DNA of 64,000 nucleotides from Stenotrophomonas maltophilia (GCF_006974125.1 NZ_CP037858.1:4464001-4528000), one strand, 5' to 3'. Shown: positions 11,033 to 20,793, counted from the first letter of the stretch. Made by a program: numbers and translations. Notes: generated by a model from the sequence alone, not told the origin.

Positions 11033-11307
11033 GTGGTTCCGTGCCCCTATGCTTTAAAAAATGTGGAATAAATCAAAAGCTTGGTGGTGCTGGTAGAGAC
11101 AGAATCGCTGGAAAACAACGCTAAGTCTTTGTAAATAAAAGAATTTCAGACCTCGAAACCCTCTGTATTACCGACCCCCAGAGGGTGGGGAAAGTTGTGG
11201 ATAAATTCAGCGCGATTTCAAACGCCATTTTTATCCACAACGTGTCCCGCGCTTGCTACCGGATTCTGCACCGTTTTGTGCGATGACGCCTCATCGGCAT
11301 CCGTGCA
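11033..11307. other. dnaA-dnaN intergenic region, candidate oriC
   Basis: These 275 bases hold two perfect DnaA boxes in inverted orientation: TTATCCACA at 11231-11239 (plus) and the same nonamer on the minus strand at 11204-11196. There are A+T-rich stretches around 11050-11075 and 11126-11150, and a palindromic CCCTCTG/CAGAGGG pair near 11159-11186. In Xanthomonas campestris the origin has been mapped to this region of the chromosome, from general knowledge. The dnaN promoter must also lie here. Confidence 0.6.
11196..11239. promoter_or_regulatory. Pair of inverted perfect DnaA boxes
   Basis: TTATCCACA occurs on the minus strand at 11204-11196 and on the plus strand at 11231-11239, with 26 bases between them. 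Confidence 0.75.
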
Positions 11308-12639
11308 TCATTCGCTCAGCTTCCGGATCAGCTTGTCCCAGTCCTCGCGGAGCTTGCCGTCGGTTTCCATCAGGGTGCGGATCTGGCGGCAGGCATGCAG
11401 CACCGTGGTGTGATCGCGACCGGCAAAGGCGTCGCCGATCTCGGGCAGGCTGTGCTCGGTCAGTTCCTTGGTCAGGGCCATGGCGACCTGGCGGGGGCGG
11501 GCCAGCGAGCGGGTCCGACGCTTCGACAGCAGATCCTTGATCTGCAGGCCGTAGTAGTCGGCAACGGTTTTCTGGATGTTGGGAATGCTGATCGCCTGCT
11601 GCTGGGCGCGCAGCAGATCGCGCAGGGTTTCCTGGGCGAATTCGGTGGTGATCGCGCGGCCGGTGAAATTGGCGCGGGCGGTCAGCGTATTGAGCGCGCC
11701 CTCGAGGTCGCGCACGTTGGAGCGCATCTTCTTGGCGATCAGGAACGCAACATCATCGGGAATCTCGGCACCGCGCTCGCGCGCCTTGGCCAGCACGATC
11801 GCGGCGCGGGTCTCGAAGTCCGGCGGTTCGATCGCGACCGACAGGCCCCAGGCAAGCCGCGACTTCAGGCGCGCTTCCAGGCCCTCGACTTCGCGCGGAT
11901 AGCGGTCACAGGTCAGGATGATCTGCTGCTTGCCATCGAACAACGCGTTGAAGGTGTGGAAGAACTCTTCCTGGGTGCGGTCCTTGCCGGCGAAGAACTG
12001 GATGTCATCGATCAACAGCGCGTCCACCTGCTGGAACTGGCGCTTGAACTGATCCATGGTCTTTTCCTGAAGGGCCCGGATCATCGCGCTGAAGAACTGT
12101 TCCGAACGCAGGTACAGCACCTTCGCGCCCGGATTGGCCTGGCGCATGGCGTTGCCGGCGGCGAACATCAGGTGGGTCTTGCCCAGGCCGGTGCCTCCGT
12201 ACAGCAGCAGCGGGTTGTGCGCGCGGTCGCCCGGCTTCTGCGCCGCCTGGAACGCGGCGGCCAGGCCCAGCTGATTGCTGCGGCCTTCAACGAAGTTGGC
12301 GAACGTGTAGTGATTGTCCAGGTTGCCGGCAAACGGCACCTGCGGTTCGCTGGACACATGCGCCGATGGCGTGGAAACCGGCGCGTTCTGCGCCTCCACA
12401 GGGCGCGGGCGCGAGCCGATTTCAAGGAAAACGTCGCTGAAACCGGCGAAATGCGCCAGCAGTTCGCGGATCCGGGCCAGATACAGCTCGCGGACCTGGT
12501 CGACGATGAAGGCATTCGGTGCATACAGCACCAGGCTGTCCACGCGCAGATCGGCCTGCAGCGGCTTCAACCAGGTATGAACGTCTTCCGGCGGGAACTC
12601 CGCTTCGAGGCGCTCGAGACTACGGGACCAAGCATCCAT
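11308..12639 (-). CDS. dnaA: Chromosomal replication initiator protein DnaA
   Basis: This 443-residue AAA+ ATPase binds DnaA boxes and opens oriC. Visible are the N-terminal DnaB/DiaA-interaction domain ([22 protein letters not shown]), a short variable linker (about residues 80-110), the Walker A motif [10 protein letters not shown], Walker [10 protein letters not shown], and the C-terminal DnaA-box-binding helix-turn-helix signature [20 protein letters not shown]. The start is the ATG at 12639 ([11 protein letters not shown]); a TTG two codons upstream is also in frame. It is divergent from rpmH, with DnaA-box-like sequences in the shared upstream region that could mediate autoregulation. 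Confidence 0.98.
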   Translation of the reverse strand: MDAWSRSLERLEAEFPPEDVHTWLKPLQADLRVDSLVLYAPNAFIVDQVRELYLARIRELLAHFAGFSDVFLEIGSRPRPVEAQNAPVSTPSAHVSSEPQVPFAGNLDNHYTFANFVEGRSNQLGLAAAFQAAQKPGDRAHNPLLLYGGTGLGKTHLMFAAGNAMRQANPGAKVLYLRSEQFFSAMIRALQEKTMDQFKRQFQQVDALLIDDIQFFAGKDRTQEEFFHTFNALFDGKQQIILTCDRYPREVEGLEARLKSRLAWGLSVAIEPPDFETRAAIVLAKARERGAEIPDDVAFLIAKKMRSNVRDLEGALNTLTARANFTGRAITTEFAQETLRDLLRAQQQAISIPNIQKTVADYYGLQIKDLLSKRRTRSLARPRQVAMALTKELTEHSLPEIGDAFAGRDHTTVLHACRQIRTLMETDGKLREDWDKLIRKLSE

Positions 12640-12764
12640 CAGCAATAATCGTCCGGTGGCCGGGGCATGGACGCGACAAGGCGCCCAAACACAGGCCGGA
12701 AAGGGGGGAAATGGATGGCTCAGACTACCACCGAGCGCCCGCCTTCGGAATGCTTGTCCCCTAC

Positions 12765-12785
12765 TTATTCACAAAAACATCCACA
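12765..12785 (+). promoter_or_regulatory. DnaA-box-like sites between dnaA and rpmH
   Basis: TTATTCACA (12765-12773) matches the TTATNCACA consensus, and ACATCCACA (12777-12785) has two mismatches. They lie in the divergent promoter region of dnaA and rpmH. Confidence 0.5.
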
Positions 12786-12825
12786 GCTATTGCACAGCCC
12801 AGTGAATTCGCGTAGCTGCCAGGGG

Positions 12826-12855
12826 TTGACTTGGGCCGGGGTACCTCTCTAGAAT
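12826..12855 (+). promoter_or_regulatory. rpmH: rpmH promoter
   Basis: TTGACT (12826-12831) and TAGAAT (12850-12855), separated by 18 bases, form a good sigma-70 promoter 40 bases before the rpmH start codon. Confidence 0.75.
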
Positions 12856-12894
12856 TTCCGGTTCTTTCCGTCCCATTCATACGAGAGGCCCCCA

Positions 12895-13035
12895 ATGGCC
12901 ACGAAGCGCACCTACCAGCCCAGCAACCTCAAGCGTAAGCGCGACCACGGCTTCCGTGCCCGTATGAAGACCGCTGACGGCCGCAAGATCCTGTCGCGTC
13001 GCCGCGCCAAGGGCCGCAAAGTCCTGAGCGCCTGA
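12895..13035 (+). CDS. rpmH: 50S ribosomal protein L34
   Basis: This 46-residue basic protein of the large ribosomal subunit begins [20 protein letters not shown] and ends GRKVLSA, matching bacterial L34 throughout. A good ribosome site (GAGAGG) precedes the ATG. As in nearly all bacteria it is followed immediately by rnpA and lies divergent from dnaA at the replication origin. Confidence 0.98.
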   Translation: MATKRTYQPSNLKRKRDHGFRARMKTADGRKILSRRRAKGRKVLSA

Positions 13036-13040
13036 TTGCC

Positions 13041-13535
13041 ATGCCGCACATCGCGGCAGACGCAATCCCTTCGACAGTGAATACTGCAGACCCGCGCAAG
13101 CGATTCCCTCGCTCTGCGCGGGTTCGCACGCGTGCCGAATATTCAACGGTCTTCAACGGCGCCCGCCGTGTGTCCGATCCGCTGATGACCCTGCACTGGC
13201 TGCCGGCTGACCGGCCGGCCAGGCTGGGTCTGGCGGTTTCCCGCAAGGTTGATCCGAACGCCGTCGGGCGTAACCGGATCAAGCGCGTCCTGCGCGACAT
13301 CCTGCGTCAGACACGTACCGACATCCAGCCAGGCGACTTTGTCGTCGTGGCTCGTAGTGCTGCGCGTTCCGCCAGCAACGACGAGATCCGCCAGGCCTTC
13401 CTGCGCCTGCTGCGTCGCCTGCGTGCATTGCCCACGCCGGGCGTGGACGGCACAATGCCGCCGCCTGATGGCATCGCAACTCCTTCTTTGACCGAGCCGG
13501 CATCGCGTCCCGGCCCCGCCGAGCCTGTCCGCTGA
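13041..13535 (+). CDS. rnpA: Ribonuclease P protein component
   Basis: This 164-residue protein is the protein subunit of RNase P, which trims tRNA 5' leaders with the catalytic RNA. The family signature is the basic motif [19 protein letters not shown] near residues 73-92. The C-terminus extends about 35 residues past the usual end as a Pro/Ala-rich tail. The first 20 residues are weakly conserved, and a GTG at 13077 is a possible alternative start. The stop codon overlaps the yidC start by one base (TGATG), so yidD, which separates these genes in many bacteria, is absent. Confidence 0.93.
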   Translation: MPHIAADAIPSTVNTADPRKRFPRSARVRTRAEYSTVFNGARRVSDPLMTLHWLPADRPARLGLAVSRKVDPNAVGRNRIKRVLRDILRQTRTDIQPGDFVVVARSAARSASNDEIRQAFLRLLRRLRALPTPGVDGTMPPPDGIATPSLTEPASRPGPAEPVR

Positions 13536-15250
13536 TGAACCAGACCCGCGTATTCCTCATTTTTGCCTGGCTGATGGTGGCCGTGCTGCTGTGGATGGAG
13601 TGGAGCCGTGAAAAGGCTGCTCCGACCCCGGCACCGACGACCACGTCGGCCCCGGCCGCCGCACAGAGTGTTCCGGGCGCGACCCCGGGCGCCATCCCCA
13701 GTGCCCAGGTGCCGGGCGCCCCGGGCCAGGCTGCCGTGCAGGCCCAGGCCAGCGCCACCCCGGCCAGCCAGCGCGTGACCGTCACCACCGACGTGCTGCG
13801 CCTGGTGCTCGACGGCGGCCGCGTGCTGGACGCCGAGCTGCTGCAGTTCCCGCAGACCAAGGACGAAGGCAGCCCGCCGGTCCGCCTGCTGACCGAAGAC
13901 CCCGCGCACCCGTACAGCGCGATCAGCGGCTGGGCCAGCGAAGACAAGAACACCCCGGTGCCGGGTGCCGACGGCTTCAAGCTGGTCGGCGACACCAAGG
14001 ACTTCGTGCTGGCCAAGGGCCAGAACGAGCTGCAGATCCCGTTCGTGTGGACCGCCGACAACGGCGTGACCATCAAGCGCACCCTGACCGTCTCGCGCAA
14101 CGAGTACGCCGTGCGCTTCAAGGACGAAGTCAGCAACGCTGGCGCCGCCCCGTGGAACGGCTACGTCTACCGCACCCTGGACCGCACCCCGACCATCCTG
14201 TCGCGGAGCATGACCAACCCGGATTCGTTCAGTTTCAACGGTGCCACCTGGTACGACAACGACAAGAAGTACCAGCGTCGTGCGTTCAAGGACTACCTGG
14301 AAGACGGCACGCTGAACCAGAACATCACCGGTGGCTGGCTGGCGATGCTGCAGCACCACTTCTTCACCGCCTGGATCCCGCAGAAGGACCAGACCGCGCA
14401 CTACGTGCTGTCGCAGGTGGCCGGTCGTGACCTGATCGAAGCGCGTGGCCCGGCCTTCACCGTGGCCCCGGGCCAGTCCACCAGCACCGAAGCCCGCCTG
14501 TGGGTTGGCCCGAAGCTGGTCAACCTGATCGCCAAGGAAGACGTGCCGGGCCTGGACCGCGTGGTCGACTACAGCCGCTTCTCGATGATGGCGGTGATCG
14601 GCCAGGGCCTGTTCTGGGTGCTGAACCAGGTGCACAAGCTGGTCGGCAACTGGGGCTGGGCGATTGTCGGCCTGGTGGTGCTGCTGAAGCTGGTGCTGTA
14701 CCCGCTGTCGGCCGTGCAGTACAAGAGCGGCGCCAAGATGCGTCGCTTCCAGCCGCGCATCGCGCAGTTGAAGGAACGCTACGGCGATGACCGCCAGAAG
14801 TTCCAGACCGCGATGATGGAGCTGTACAAGAAGGAAAAGATCAATCCGATGGGCGGCTGCCTGCCGATCCTCATCCAGATGCCGATCTTCTTCGCCCTGT
14901 ACTGGGTGCTGGTCGAGTCGGTCGAACTGCGCCAGGCGCCGTGGCTGGGCTGGATCCAGGACCTGACCGCACGCGACCCGTACTTCATCCTGCCGGTGAT
15001 CAACGTGGCGGTGATGTGGTTCACCCAGAAGCTCACCCCGGCACCGGGCATGGACCCGATGCAGCAGAAGATGATGCAGTTCATGCCGCTGGTGTTCGGC
15101 GTCATGATGGCCTTCATGCCGTCCGGCCTGGTCCTGTACTGGGTGGTCAACGGCGGCCTGGGCCTGCTGCAGCAGTGGTGGATGACCAAGCGCCATGGCG
15201 GCGAGCCGGTCCCGGCCACCACCGCCCCGGCTCCGGTCAAGAAGAAATAA
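13535..15250 (+). CDS. yidC: Membrane protein insertase YidC
   Basis: This 571-residue protein inserts and folds inner-membrane proteins, alone or with SecYEG. It has the Gram-negative layout: an N-terminal membrane segment ([17 protein letters not shown]), a large periplasmic domain (about residues 60-345), and the conserved C-terminal insertase core with its five-helix arrangement, including [21 protein letters not shown] and the short basic tail. The periplasmic domain begins after an Ala/Pro/Thr-rich linker. It is translationally coupled to rnpA by a one-base overlap and followed by a clear terminator. Confidence 0.97.
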   Translation: MNQTRVFLIFAWLMVAVLLWMEWSREKAAPTPAPTTTSAPAAAQSVPGATPGAIPSAQVPGAPGQAAVQAQASATPASQRVTVTTDVLRLVLDGGRVLDAELLQFPQTKDEGSPPVRLLTEDPAHPYSAISGWASEDKNTPVPGADGFKLVGDTKDFVLAKGQNELQIPFVWTADNGVTIKRTLTVSRNEYAVRFKDEVSNAGAAPWNGYVYRTLDRTPTILSRSMTNPDSFSFNGATWYDNDKKYQRRAFKDYLEDGTLNQNITGGWLAMLQHHFFTAWIPQKDQTAHYVLSQVAGRDLIEARGPAFTVAPGQSTSTEARLWVGPKLVNLIAKEDVPGLDRVVDYSRFSMMAVIGQGLFWVLNQVHKLVGNWGWAIVGLVVLLKLVLYPLSAVQYKSGAKMRRFQPRIAQLKERYGDDRQKFQTAMMELYKKEKINPMGGCLPILIQMPIFFALYWVLVESVELRQAPWLGWIQDLTARDPYFILPVINVAVMWFTQKLTPAPGMDPMQQKMMQFMPLVFGVMMAFMPSGLVLYWVVNGGLGLLQQWWMTKRHGGEPVPATTAPAPVKKK

Positions 15251-15265
15251 TCCCGACCGACCCGC

Positions 15266-15291
15266 AAAAGCCCGCCGCAAGGCGGGCTTTT
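15266..15291 (+). terminator. yidC: Rho-independent terminator after yidC
   Basis: The stem AAAAGCCCGCC/GGCGGGCTTTT with a 4-base loop (GCAA) ends in a short T run, 15 bases after the yidC stop codon. Confidence 0.9.
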
Positions 15292-15345
15292 CGCATGCGG
15301 CGTTAGAATTCCCCGGACACCGTTCCTCCCACTTCCGAGTCCGCC

Positions 15346-18018
15346 ATGCCGCGTGCGTCGTCGTTCCGCCTGTTCCTGCCTTCGCTGCTGCTCACCCTGG
15401 TCGTTGCCGGCTGTGGTGACAAGGACGCGAAGGCACCGGCGACCACCGTCACCCAGCCCAGCGCGCAGGCGGCTGCTGCTGCCGATCCGGCCGCTGCACC
15501 GTTGCTGGCTGCGTTGCAGAAGCAGCTCGACGGCTACCGCCGGATCATCGTGCTGCTGGCCGACGAGGAACAGCAGTCGGCCGCCGACCGTGGTACCTCC
15601 ACGCGCGTGGGCCAGCAGCTGTTCCACGATGGGCTGGAACAGCGCACGGCGATCGCCGCACAGTTCGATACGCTGCTGCGTGGTTCCAGCCCCCAGCGCT
15701 TCGCCACCCTCGGCACCGTGCTGGACTACATCGAGTCGGCGCCGGAACTGTTCGACGCCGACCGCCTGGCTTTCCGCGAAGTGCTGCGCGATCTGCATGA
15801 GCGCGTCGGCACCGACTCTTCGCTGCCGGCGGTGAAGCTGCACCAGCGCATCGGCGAGGACCTGGAAGCGCTCGATGAGATCGAACGCAACTACAACCAG
15901 GAACTGACCCGCATCTTCAGCCGCTTCGAACGCACCCGTGCCATCGAGCTCAAGCGCGAGAAGTGGGAGGACTACATCGCCCACCTGCACAAGGACTACA
16001 ACCGCGAAGCGATCCTGCGCGACTACGGCGTGATCGAGCCGTACCCGATGTCGATGAAGGACAGTGACCGCGAGATCTTCGGCCGCGACCTGCCGGCCAA
16101 GACCGTGGTGCTGACCTTCGACGATGGCCCGCACAAGGCCTATACCGATGAAGTGGTGGCCATCCTCAAGCGCTACGACGTGCCGGGAGTGTTCTTCGAA
16201 GTGGGCCGCAACCTGGGCAAGGTGGAAGCCGATGGCAAGGTCAGTCTCGGCCCGATGGCGAAGATCAGTCGCAATCTGATGGAGGAGGGCTATGCGGTGG
16301 GCAACCACAGCCTGACCCACGCCCAGCTCTCGCGCACCACCGGTGATGCGCTGCGCCAGCAGGTGCTGGACACCGACACGCTGCTGAAGGATGTCGACAG
16401 CAAGCGTGCACCGCTGTTCCGCTTCCCCTATGGCGCGCGCAACGCCGAAGGCCTGCAGCTGCTCAACGAGGCCGGGCTGAAATCGATCATGTGGAACATC
16501 GACTCGATGGACTGGGCCGACCCGGTCCCGGAGTCGATCGTGCAGCGCGTGCTCGACCAGGTGAACAAGGAACAGCGCGGCATCATCCTGTTCCACGACA
16601 TCCACGATCGTGCGGTGAAGGCGCTGCCGCAGATCCTCGACCGCCTGATTGCCGATGGCTACCAGTTCGCAGGCTGGAACGGCCGCGACTTCACCGTTGC
16701 CCGCGCGCGCAAGGGCGACACCGGTGCCGCCACCGTCACCACTGGCTACGAGAAGTCGTGGGCGATCGTGGTCGGCATCGACAACTACGCCAAGTGGCCG
16801 AAGCTGGAGTACGCCAGCCATGACGCGCAGGCGGTGGCCGACACGCTGACCGGGCAGTTTGGTTTCCCGTCCTCGCAGGTGATCGTGCTGAAGAACGAGC
16901 AGGCCACCCGCAACAACATCCTGGCCGCCTTCCACGACCGCCTGGCCGATGACCGCACCGGAAAGAACGATCGCGTGTTCGTGTTCTTCGCCGGCCATGG
17001 TGCCACCCGCCAGCTCGCCTCCGGACGCGACCTTGGCTACATCATTCCGGTCGATTCGGACCCGAAGGAATTTGCCACCGACGCCATTGCGATGACCGAC
17101 ATCCAGAACATCGCCGAGAGCATGCAGGCCAAGCATGTGATGTTCGTGATGGATGCCTGCTACAGCGGCCTGGGCCTGACCCGTGGCGGCCCGGCGTCGT
17201 CGTCGTTCCTGCGCGAGAACGCACGCCGCAGCGCACGCCAGATGCTGACAGCCGGCGGCGCCGACCAGCAGGTCGCCGACGCCGGTCCCAATGGCCATTC
17301 GGTGTTTACGTGGGTGCTGCTGCAGGCGCTGGCCGGCAAGGGCGACCTCAACGGCGATGGCCTGATCACGGGTACCGAACTGGCCGCCTACGTGGCGCCG
17401 GCCGTCTCGGCCGTTTCGCACCAGACGCCGGCCTTCGGCAGCCTGCCCGGTTCGCAGGGCGGGGAGTTCGTGTTCCAGGTGCCGGACAGCCAGGAGTTCC
17501 TCAATGCCGATACGCGCCAGCTGACCGCCGATGCGATCGCACTGAACAACAAGGTCGAAGCCGCCAGCGAAGCCAAGGGCAGCCAGGCGCCGGTGACGGT
17601 GGCCGACCTGCAGGGTGGCAAGGCCAAGCTTGTGGTGCCCACTGCCGGCCCGGCGTCGGATCGCCAGCGCGCGCAGCAGGCCAATGACCGTGGCCTGCAG
17701 CTGTACCGCGAAAAGCAGTACGACGAGGCGGTGGCGCAGTTCACCGAGGCGCTGAAGCTGCGCCCGGACTTCGCCCAGGCTGCCAACAACCTCGGATTCG
17801 TCTACTACCGCCAGCAGCGTTACGCTGAAGCCGCACGCTGGCTGGAGAACACGCTGAAGATCGACCCCTCGCGTGCCGTGGCCTATCTCAACCTGGGCGA
17901 CGCCTACTTCAACGCGGGCGACAGGGCCAAGGCGAAGCAGGCCTACACCACCTACCTGGCGCTGCAGCCGCAGGGCAGCGGTGCTGCACAGGCGCGCGCG
18001 CAGCTGGAGAAACTCTGA
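15346..18018 (+). CDS. Lipoprotein with polysaccharide deacetylase, caspase (C14) and TPR domains
   Basis: This 890-residue protein joins domains that are normally separate. The N-terminus is a lipoprotein signal (LLLTLVVAGC). Residues about 45-240 form a helical region of unknown role. Residues about 250-440 are a NodB-type deacetylase with the metal and catalytic motifs TFDDGP (257-262), HSLTH (His321, His325), RFPYG (359-363) and FHDIH (His417). Residues about 470-700 are a caspase-like peptidase with the dyad His551 (FFAGHG) and Cys605 (DACYSG). Residues about 776-880 are TPRs. All key residues are present, so both enzymes look active. It should sit in the envelope, perhaps modifying peptidoglycan or another N-acetylated glycan; the protease substrate is unknown. 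It ends 3 bases before mnmE. Confidence 0.9.
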   Translation: MPRASSFRLFLPSLLLTLVVAGCGDKDAKAPATTVTQPSAQAAAAADPAAAPLLAALQKQLDGYRRIIVLLADEEQQSAADRGTSTRVGQQLFHDGLEQRTAIAAQFDTLLRGSSPQRFATLGTVLDYIESAPELFDADRLAFREVLRDLHERVGTDSSLPAVKLHQRIGEDLEALDEIERNYNQELTRIFSRFERTRAIELKREKWEDYIAHLHKDYNREAILRDYGVIEPYPMSMKDSDREIFGRDLPAKTVVLTFDDGPHKAYTDEVVAILKRYDVPGVFFEVGRNLGKVEADGKVSLGPMAKISRNLMEEGYAVGNHSLTHAQLSRTTGDALRQQVLDTDTLLKDVDSKRAPLFRFPYGARNAEGLQLLNEAGLKSIMWNIDSMDWADPVPESIVQRVLDQVNKEQRGIILFHDIHDRAVKALPQILDRLIADGYQFAGWNGRDFTVARARKGDTGAATVTTGYEKSWAIVVGIDNYAKWPKLEYASHDAQAVADTLTGQFGFPSSQVIVLKNEQATRNNILAAFHDRLADDRTGKNDRVFVFFAGHGATRQLASGRDLGYIIPVDSDPKEFATDAIAMTDIQNIAESMQAKHVMFVMDACYSGLGLTRGGPASSSFLRENARRSARQMLTAGGADQQVADAGPNGHSVFTWVLLQALAGKGDLNGDGLITGTELAAYVAPAVSAVSHQTPAFGSLPGSQGGEFVFQVPDSQEFLNADTRQLTADAIALNNKVEAASEAKGSQAPVTVADLQGGKAKLVVPTAGPASDRQRAQQANDRGLQLYREKQYDEAVAQFTEALKLRPDFAQAANNLGFVYYRQQRYAEAARWLENTLKIDPSRAVAYLNLGDAYFNAGDRAKAKQAYTTYLALQPQGSGAAQARAQLEKL

Positions 18019-18021
18019 GCG

Positions 18022-19371
18022 ATGGACGATACCTTTCGCACTGACACCATCGTCGCCATCGCCAGCGCACCCGGTGCCGGTGGCGTCGGCCTGCTGCGCC
18101 TGTCCGGCCCGCGCGCTGCGGCCATCGCCAACGCGCTGGGTGCGCCCGCGCTGCGCCCGCGCCATGCGCACTACGCACGCCTGCGCGATGCCGACGATGA
18201 GGTGATCGACGATGGCATCGTGCTGTGGTTCCCGGCGCCGAACAGCTTCACCGGCGAAGAGGTGGTGGAACTGCAGGGCCATGGCAGTCCGGTGCTGCTG
18301 CAGCAACTGGTTGCGCGCTGCATCGCGCTGGGCGCGCGCCAGGCACGGCCGGGCGAGTTCAGCGAACGCGCGTTCCTCAACGGCAAGCTCGACCTGGCCC
18401 AGGCCGAGGCCATCGCCGACCTGATCGCCGCCGGCGACAACCGCGCCGCACGCGCCGCTCGCCGTTCGCTGGATGGCGTGTTCTCACGGCGCATCGACGC
18501 CGTGGCCGAGCAGCTGGTGCTGCTTCGCATCCATGTGGAAGCGGCCATCGACTTTGCCGACGAACCGCTGGATACGCTCGGTGGTGCGCAGGTGCGCCTC
18601 GGGCTGGAACAGGCGCGCAGCGATCTGGCCCTGCTGCGCCGCGACGCCGAACGTGGCCGTCGCCTGCGCGATGGCCTGCACGCGGTGCTTATCGGTCCAC
18701 CCAATGCAGGCAAGAGCTCACTGCTGAACGCGCTGGCCGGCAGCGAACGCGCCATCGTCACCGATATCGCGGGCACCACCCGCGACACCCTGCGCGAGAC
18801 CATCCGCCTGGATGGCCTGGAACTGACCCTGGTCGACACCGCGGGACTGCGCGACGGCGGCGACGCCATCGAACGTGAAGGCATGCGCCGCGCCCACGTG
18901 GAGATCGAGCGCACCGATCTGGCACTGATCGTCCTGGATGCGTGCGATCCGGCGGCCGGTGAGGCTGCGCTGGGGCAGGCCGTGGCGGCGGTGCCGCACA
19001 AGGTCTACATCCACAACAAGTCGGACCTGCTGGATACGTTGCCCGCGCTGGATGACCCGGACCGTGTGTTCGTTTCGGCCGCCACCGGCGCCGGGCTGGA
19101 CGACCTGCACGCGCGCCTGCGCAGCATCGCCTCGGCCGGGGCAGGGGAGCAGGTGGATGGCGAGTTCTCCGCGCGCACCCGCCACGTGGATGCGATCGAA
19201 CGCGCACAGGAACACGCACAGCGCGCCGATGGCGAGCTTGCGCACGAACACCTGGAACTGGCCGCCGAAGAACTGCGGCTGGCACATGACGCGCTGGGCG
19301 AGATCACCGGCCAGATGAGTGCCGATGACCTGCTGGGCAGGATCTTCTCCAGTTTCTGCATCGGCAAGTAA
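18022..19371 (+). CDS. mnmE: tRNA uridine-5-carboxymethylaminomethyl(34) synthesis GTPase MnmE
   Basis: With MnmG, this 449-residue GTPase modifies wobble uridine 34 of several tRNAs. Visible are the N-terminal tetrahydrofolate-binding domain ([22 protein letters not shown]), the inserted Ras-like G domain with G1 [10 protein letters not shown]3 DTAG and G4 NKSD, and the C-terminal CIGK motif with the functional cysteine. Length is normal. It starts only 3 bases after the deacetylase-caspase gene, so the two are probably on one transcript. In many bacteria mnmE follows yidC directly; here that gene has been placed between them. Confidence 0.97.
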   Translation: MDDTFRTDTIVAIASAPGAGGVGLLRLSGPRAAAIANALGAPALRPRHAHYARLRDADDEVIDDGIVLWFPAPNSFTGEEVVELQGHGSPVLLQQLVARCIALGARQARPGEFSERAFLNGKLDLAQAEAIADLIAAGDNRAARAARRSLDGVFSRRIDAVAEQLVLLRIHVEAAIDFADEPLDTLGGAQVRLGLEQARSDLALLRRDAERGRRLRDGLHAVLIGPPNAGKSSLLNALAGSERAIVTDIAGTTRDTLRETIRLDGLELTLVDTAGLRDGGDAIEREGMRRAHVEIERTDLALIVLDACDPAAGEAALGQAVAAVPHKVYIHNKSDLLDTLPALDDPDRVFVSAATGAGLDDLHARLRSIASAGAGEQVDGEFSARTRHVDAIERAQEHAQRADGELAHEHLELAAEELRLAHDALGEITGQMSADDLLGRIFSSFCIGK

Positions 19372-19377
19372 GCCTTG

Positions 19378-19402
19378 GTAGTGCCGGCCGCTGGCCGGCA
19401 AC
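19378..19402 (+). repeat. GTAG-tagged REP palindrome
   Basis: A GTAG tag is followed by a GCCGGCC/GGCCGGC stem, 7 bases after the mnmE stop codon. It belongs to the same family as the other GTAG-tagged palindromes in this window. Confidence 0.8.
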
Positions 19403-19421
19403 CCAGCCGAACGAGCTGCTC

Positions 19422-19452
19422 GGGATCAGATCTCCGAAGGGGCTCTGACCCC
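19422..19452. repeat. GGGGTCAGA-type palindrome (copy A)
   Basis: GGGATCAGATC...GGGCTCTGACCCC is a degenerate palindrome related to those at 23026, 32914 and 49494. It lies downstream of mnmE. Confidence 0.75.
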
Positions 19453-19483
19453 GTCATCGATCAACCGCGCGGCTCACGCTCGG

Positions 19484-19587
19484 GTAGGTGCCAACCCTCG
19501 CTCAGGTAGGTGCCAACCTTGGTTGGCACAGTGCGTCCGGGGCCATGGACGCCGGCTGGCAGAGCGCCGACCAAGGTCGGCGACTAC
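19484..19587. repeat. Cluster of GTAG-tagged REP elements before the GDPD gene
   Basis: A half copy (19484-19500), a full copy with stem GTGCCAACC/GGTTGGCAC (19506-19529, plus) and an inverted copy with stem GCCGACC/GGTCGGC (19566-19587, minus) fill this interval. They create an open frame running into the next gene that should not be read as protein. Confidence 0.8.
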
Positions 19588-19664
19588 CGAATCCATGGGG
19601 TCCCCCACCTGTCACATTCCCGCCGCATACTGACGCCCATCACATACCGCTTGGGGAAGTCGCA

Positions 19665-20780
19665 GTGAAGTCGTGGGGTTGTGCGTTGCTGTTGTCGCTG
19701 GCCGTGGCACCATCGGTGGCCATGAGTGCTGAATCCTCCACCCCGGCCGCACCCAAGGTGTCGGTCTACGGCCATCGCGGGGCAAGCGCACTGTTGCCCG
19801 AGCACACCCTGGCGGCCTATGCACAGGCCATCGCCGATGGCGCCGACTACATCGAACCGGACCTGGTGATGACCAGGGACGGGGTGATGGTGGCCCGCCA
19901 CGAGAACGAGATCGGCGGTACCACCGACGTCGCCTCGCATCCGGAGTTCGCCAGCCGCCGCACCAGCAAGGTGATCGACGGTCAGAAGGTCGACGGCTGG
20001 TTCACCGAAGACTTCACCCTGGCAGAGCTGAAGACCCTGTACGCCCGTGAGCGCCTGCCGGAACTGCGCAGCACCGCCTACGACGGCCAGTTCCGTATCG
20101 CCAGCCTGGACGAGATCCTGGCCTTCCTGGTGCAGCAGGCCGGGCGCGCCAACCGTGGCATCGGCCTGGTCCCGGAGATCAAGCACCCGACCTACTTCCA
20201 GTCCATCGGCCTGCCGATGGAAGACAAGCTGCTGGCCGCACTGCGTGGCAATGCCTATACCAACGTTGGCCCGGTCACCATCCAGTCGTTCGAGACCGCC
20301 AATCTGCGCTACCTGCGCGGCAAGATTCCGCGCGGCAGCAACATCCGCCTGCTGCAGCTGCTGTGGAAGGGCGACACCCAGCCAGCCGACATCGCCAAAG
20401 CCGGTGGCAAGCTGACCTACGCGCAGATGATGACCCCGGCCAGCTTGAAGGACATCGCCAGCTACGCCGACAGCATCGGCCCGGAGCTGCGTTCGATCAT
20501 TCCGCTGGATGACAAGGGCGCGCTGGGCACGCCGACCACACTGGTGCGCGATGCGCATGCGGCTGGCCTGATGGTGATTCCGTACACCTTCCGCCCGGAG
20601 AACCACTTCCAGGCCAGCAACCTGCGCAAGGGCGCCGACAACGCGCGCAATGCCGAGGGCTCGATTGCCGAGATGCGTGCCTATCTGGCCACCGGCATCG
20701 ATGCGTTCTTCACCGATGACCCGGCGCTGGGCCGGCAGGCGGTGGATGGAATGGGCGCGGCGGGCAACGCGGCGGACTGA
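19665..20780 (+). CDS. Glycerophosphodiester phosphodiesterase (GlpQ-like), exported
   Basis: This 371-residue enzyme is predicted to hydrolyse glycerophosphodiesters to glycerol-3-phosphate and an alcohol in the periplasm. The GDPD signature is clear: YGHRGASALLPEHTLAAY, then EPDLVMTRDGVMVARHE. The N-terminus is a signal peptide (CALLLSLAVAPSVAMSA). The start is the GTG at 19665, preceded by the ribosome site GGGGAAG. The frame continues upstream to an ATG at 19488, but that part is REP sequence and would put about 60 residues ahead of the signal peptide. Confidence 0.9.
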   Translation: MKSWGCALLLSLAVAPSVAMSAESSTPAAPKVSVYGHRGASALLPEHTLAAYAQAIADGADYIEPDLVMTRDGVMVARHENEIGGTTDVASHPEFASRRTSKVIDGQKVDGWFTEDFTLAELKTLYARERLPELRSTAYDGQFRIASLDEILAFLVQQAGRANRGIGLVPEIKHPTYFQSIGLPMEDKLLAALRGNAYTNVGPVTIQSFETANLRYLRGKIPRGSNIRLLQLLWKGDTQPADIAKAGGKLTYAQMMTPASLKDIASYADSIGPELRSIIPLDDKGALGTPTTLVRDAHAAGLMVIPYTFRPENHFQASNLRKGADNARNAEGSIAEMRAYLATGIDAFFTDDPALGRQAVDGMGAAGNAAD

Positions 20781-20793
20781 CCGGCGTCAATGC

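Noticed and set aside
12640..12645. TTG two codons upstream as the dnaA start
   Set aside because: The ATG at 12639 gives [14 protein letters not shown], which agrees with the usual start of xanthomonad DnaA. The TTG adds only two residues without a better ribosome site.
14779..18306. A minus-strand open frame of 1175 codons opposite the deacetylase-caspase gene
   Set aside because: It is a shadow frame produced by high G+C at third positions. The plus-strand gene has complete family motifs, while the shadow has none.
18890..19200. CCACGTGG cores in mnmE as further parS sites
   Set aside because: Only the central 8-10 bases match. The outer arms of the palindrome are missing, so these are probably ordinary codons.
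19488..19664. N-terminal extension of the GDPD gene to an ATG at 19488
   Set aside because: The extension is made of REP palindromes and would precede a good signal peptide. The GTG at 19665 with a GGGGAAG ribosome site fits better.
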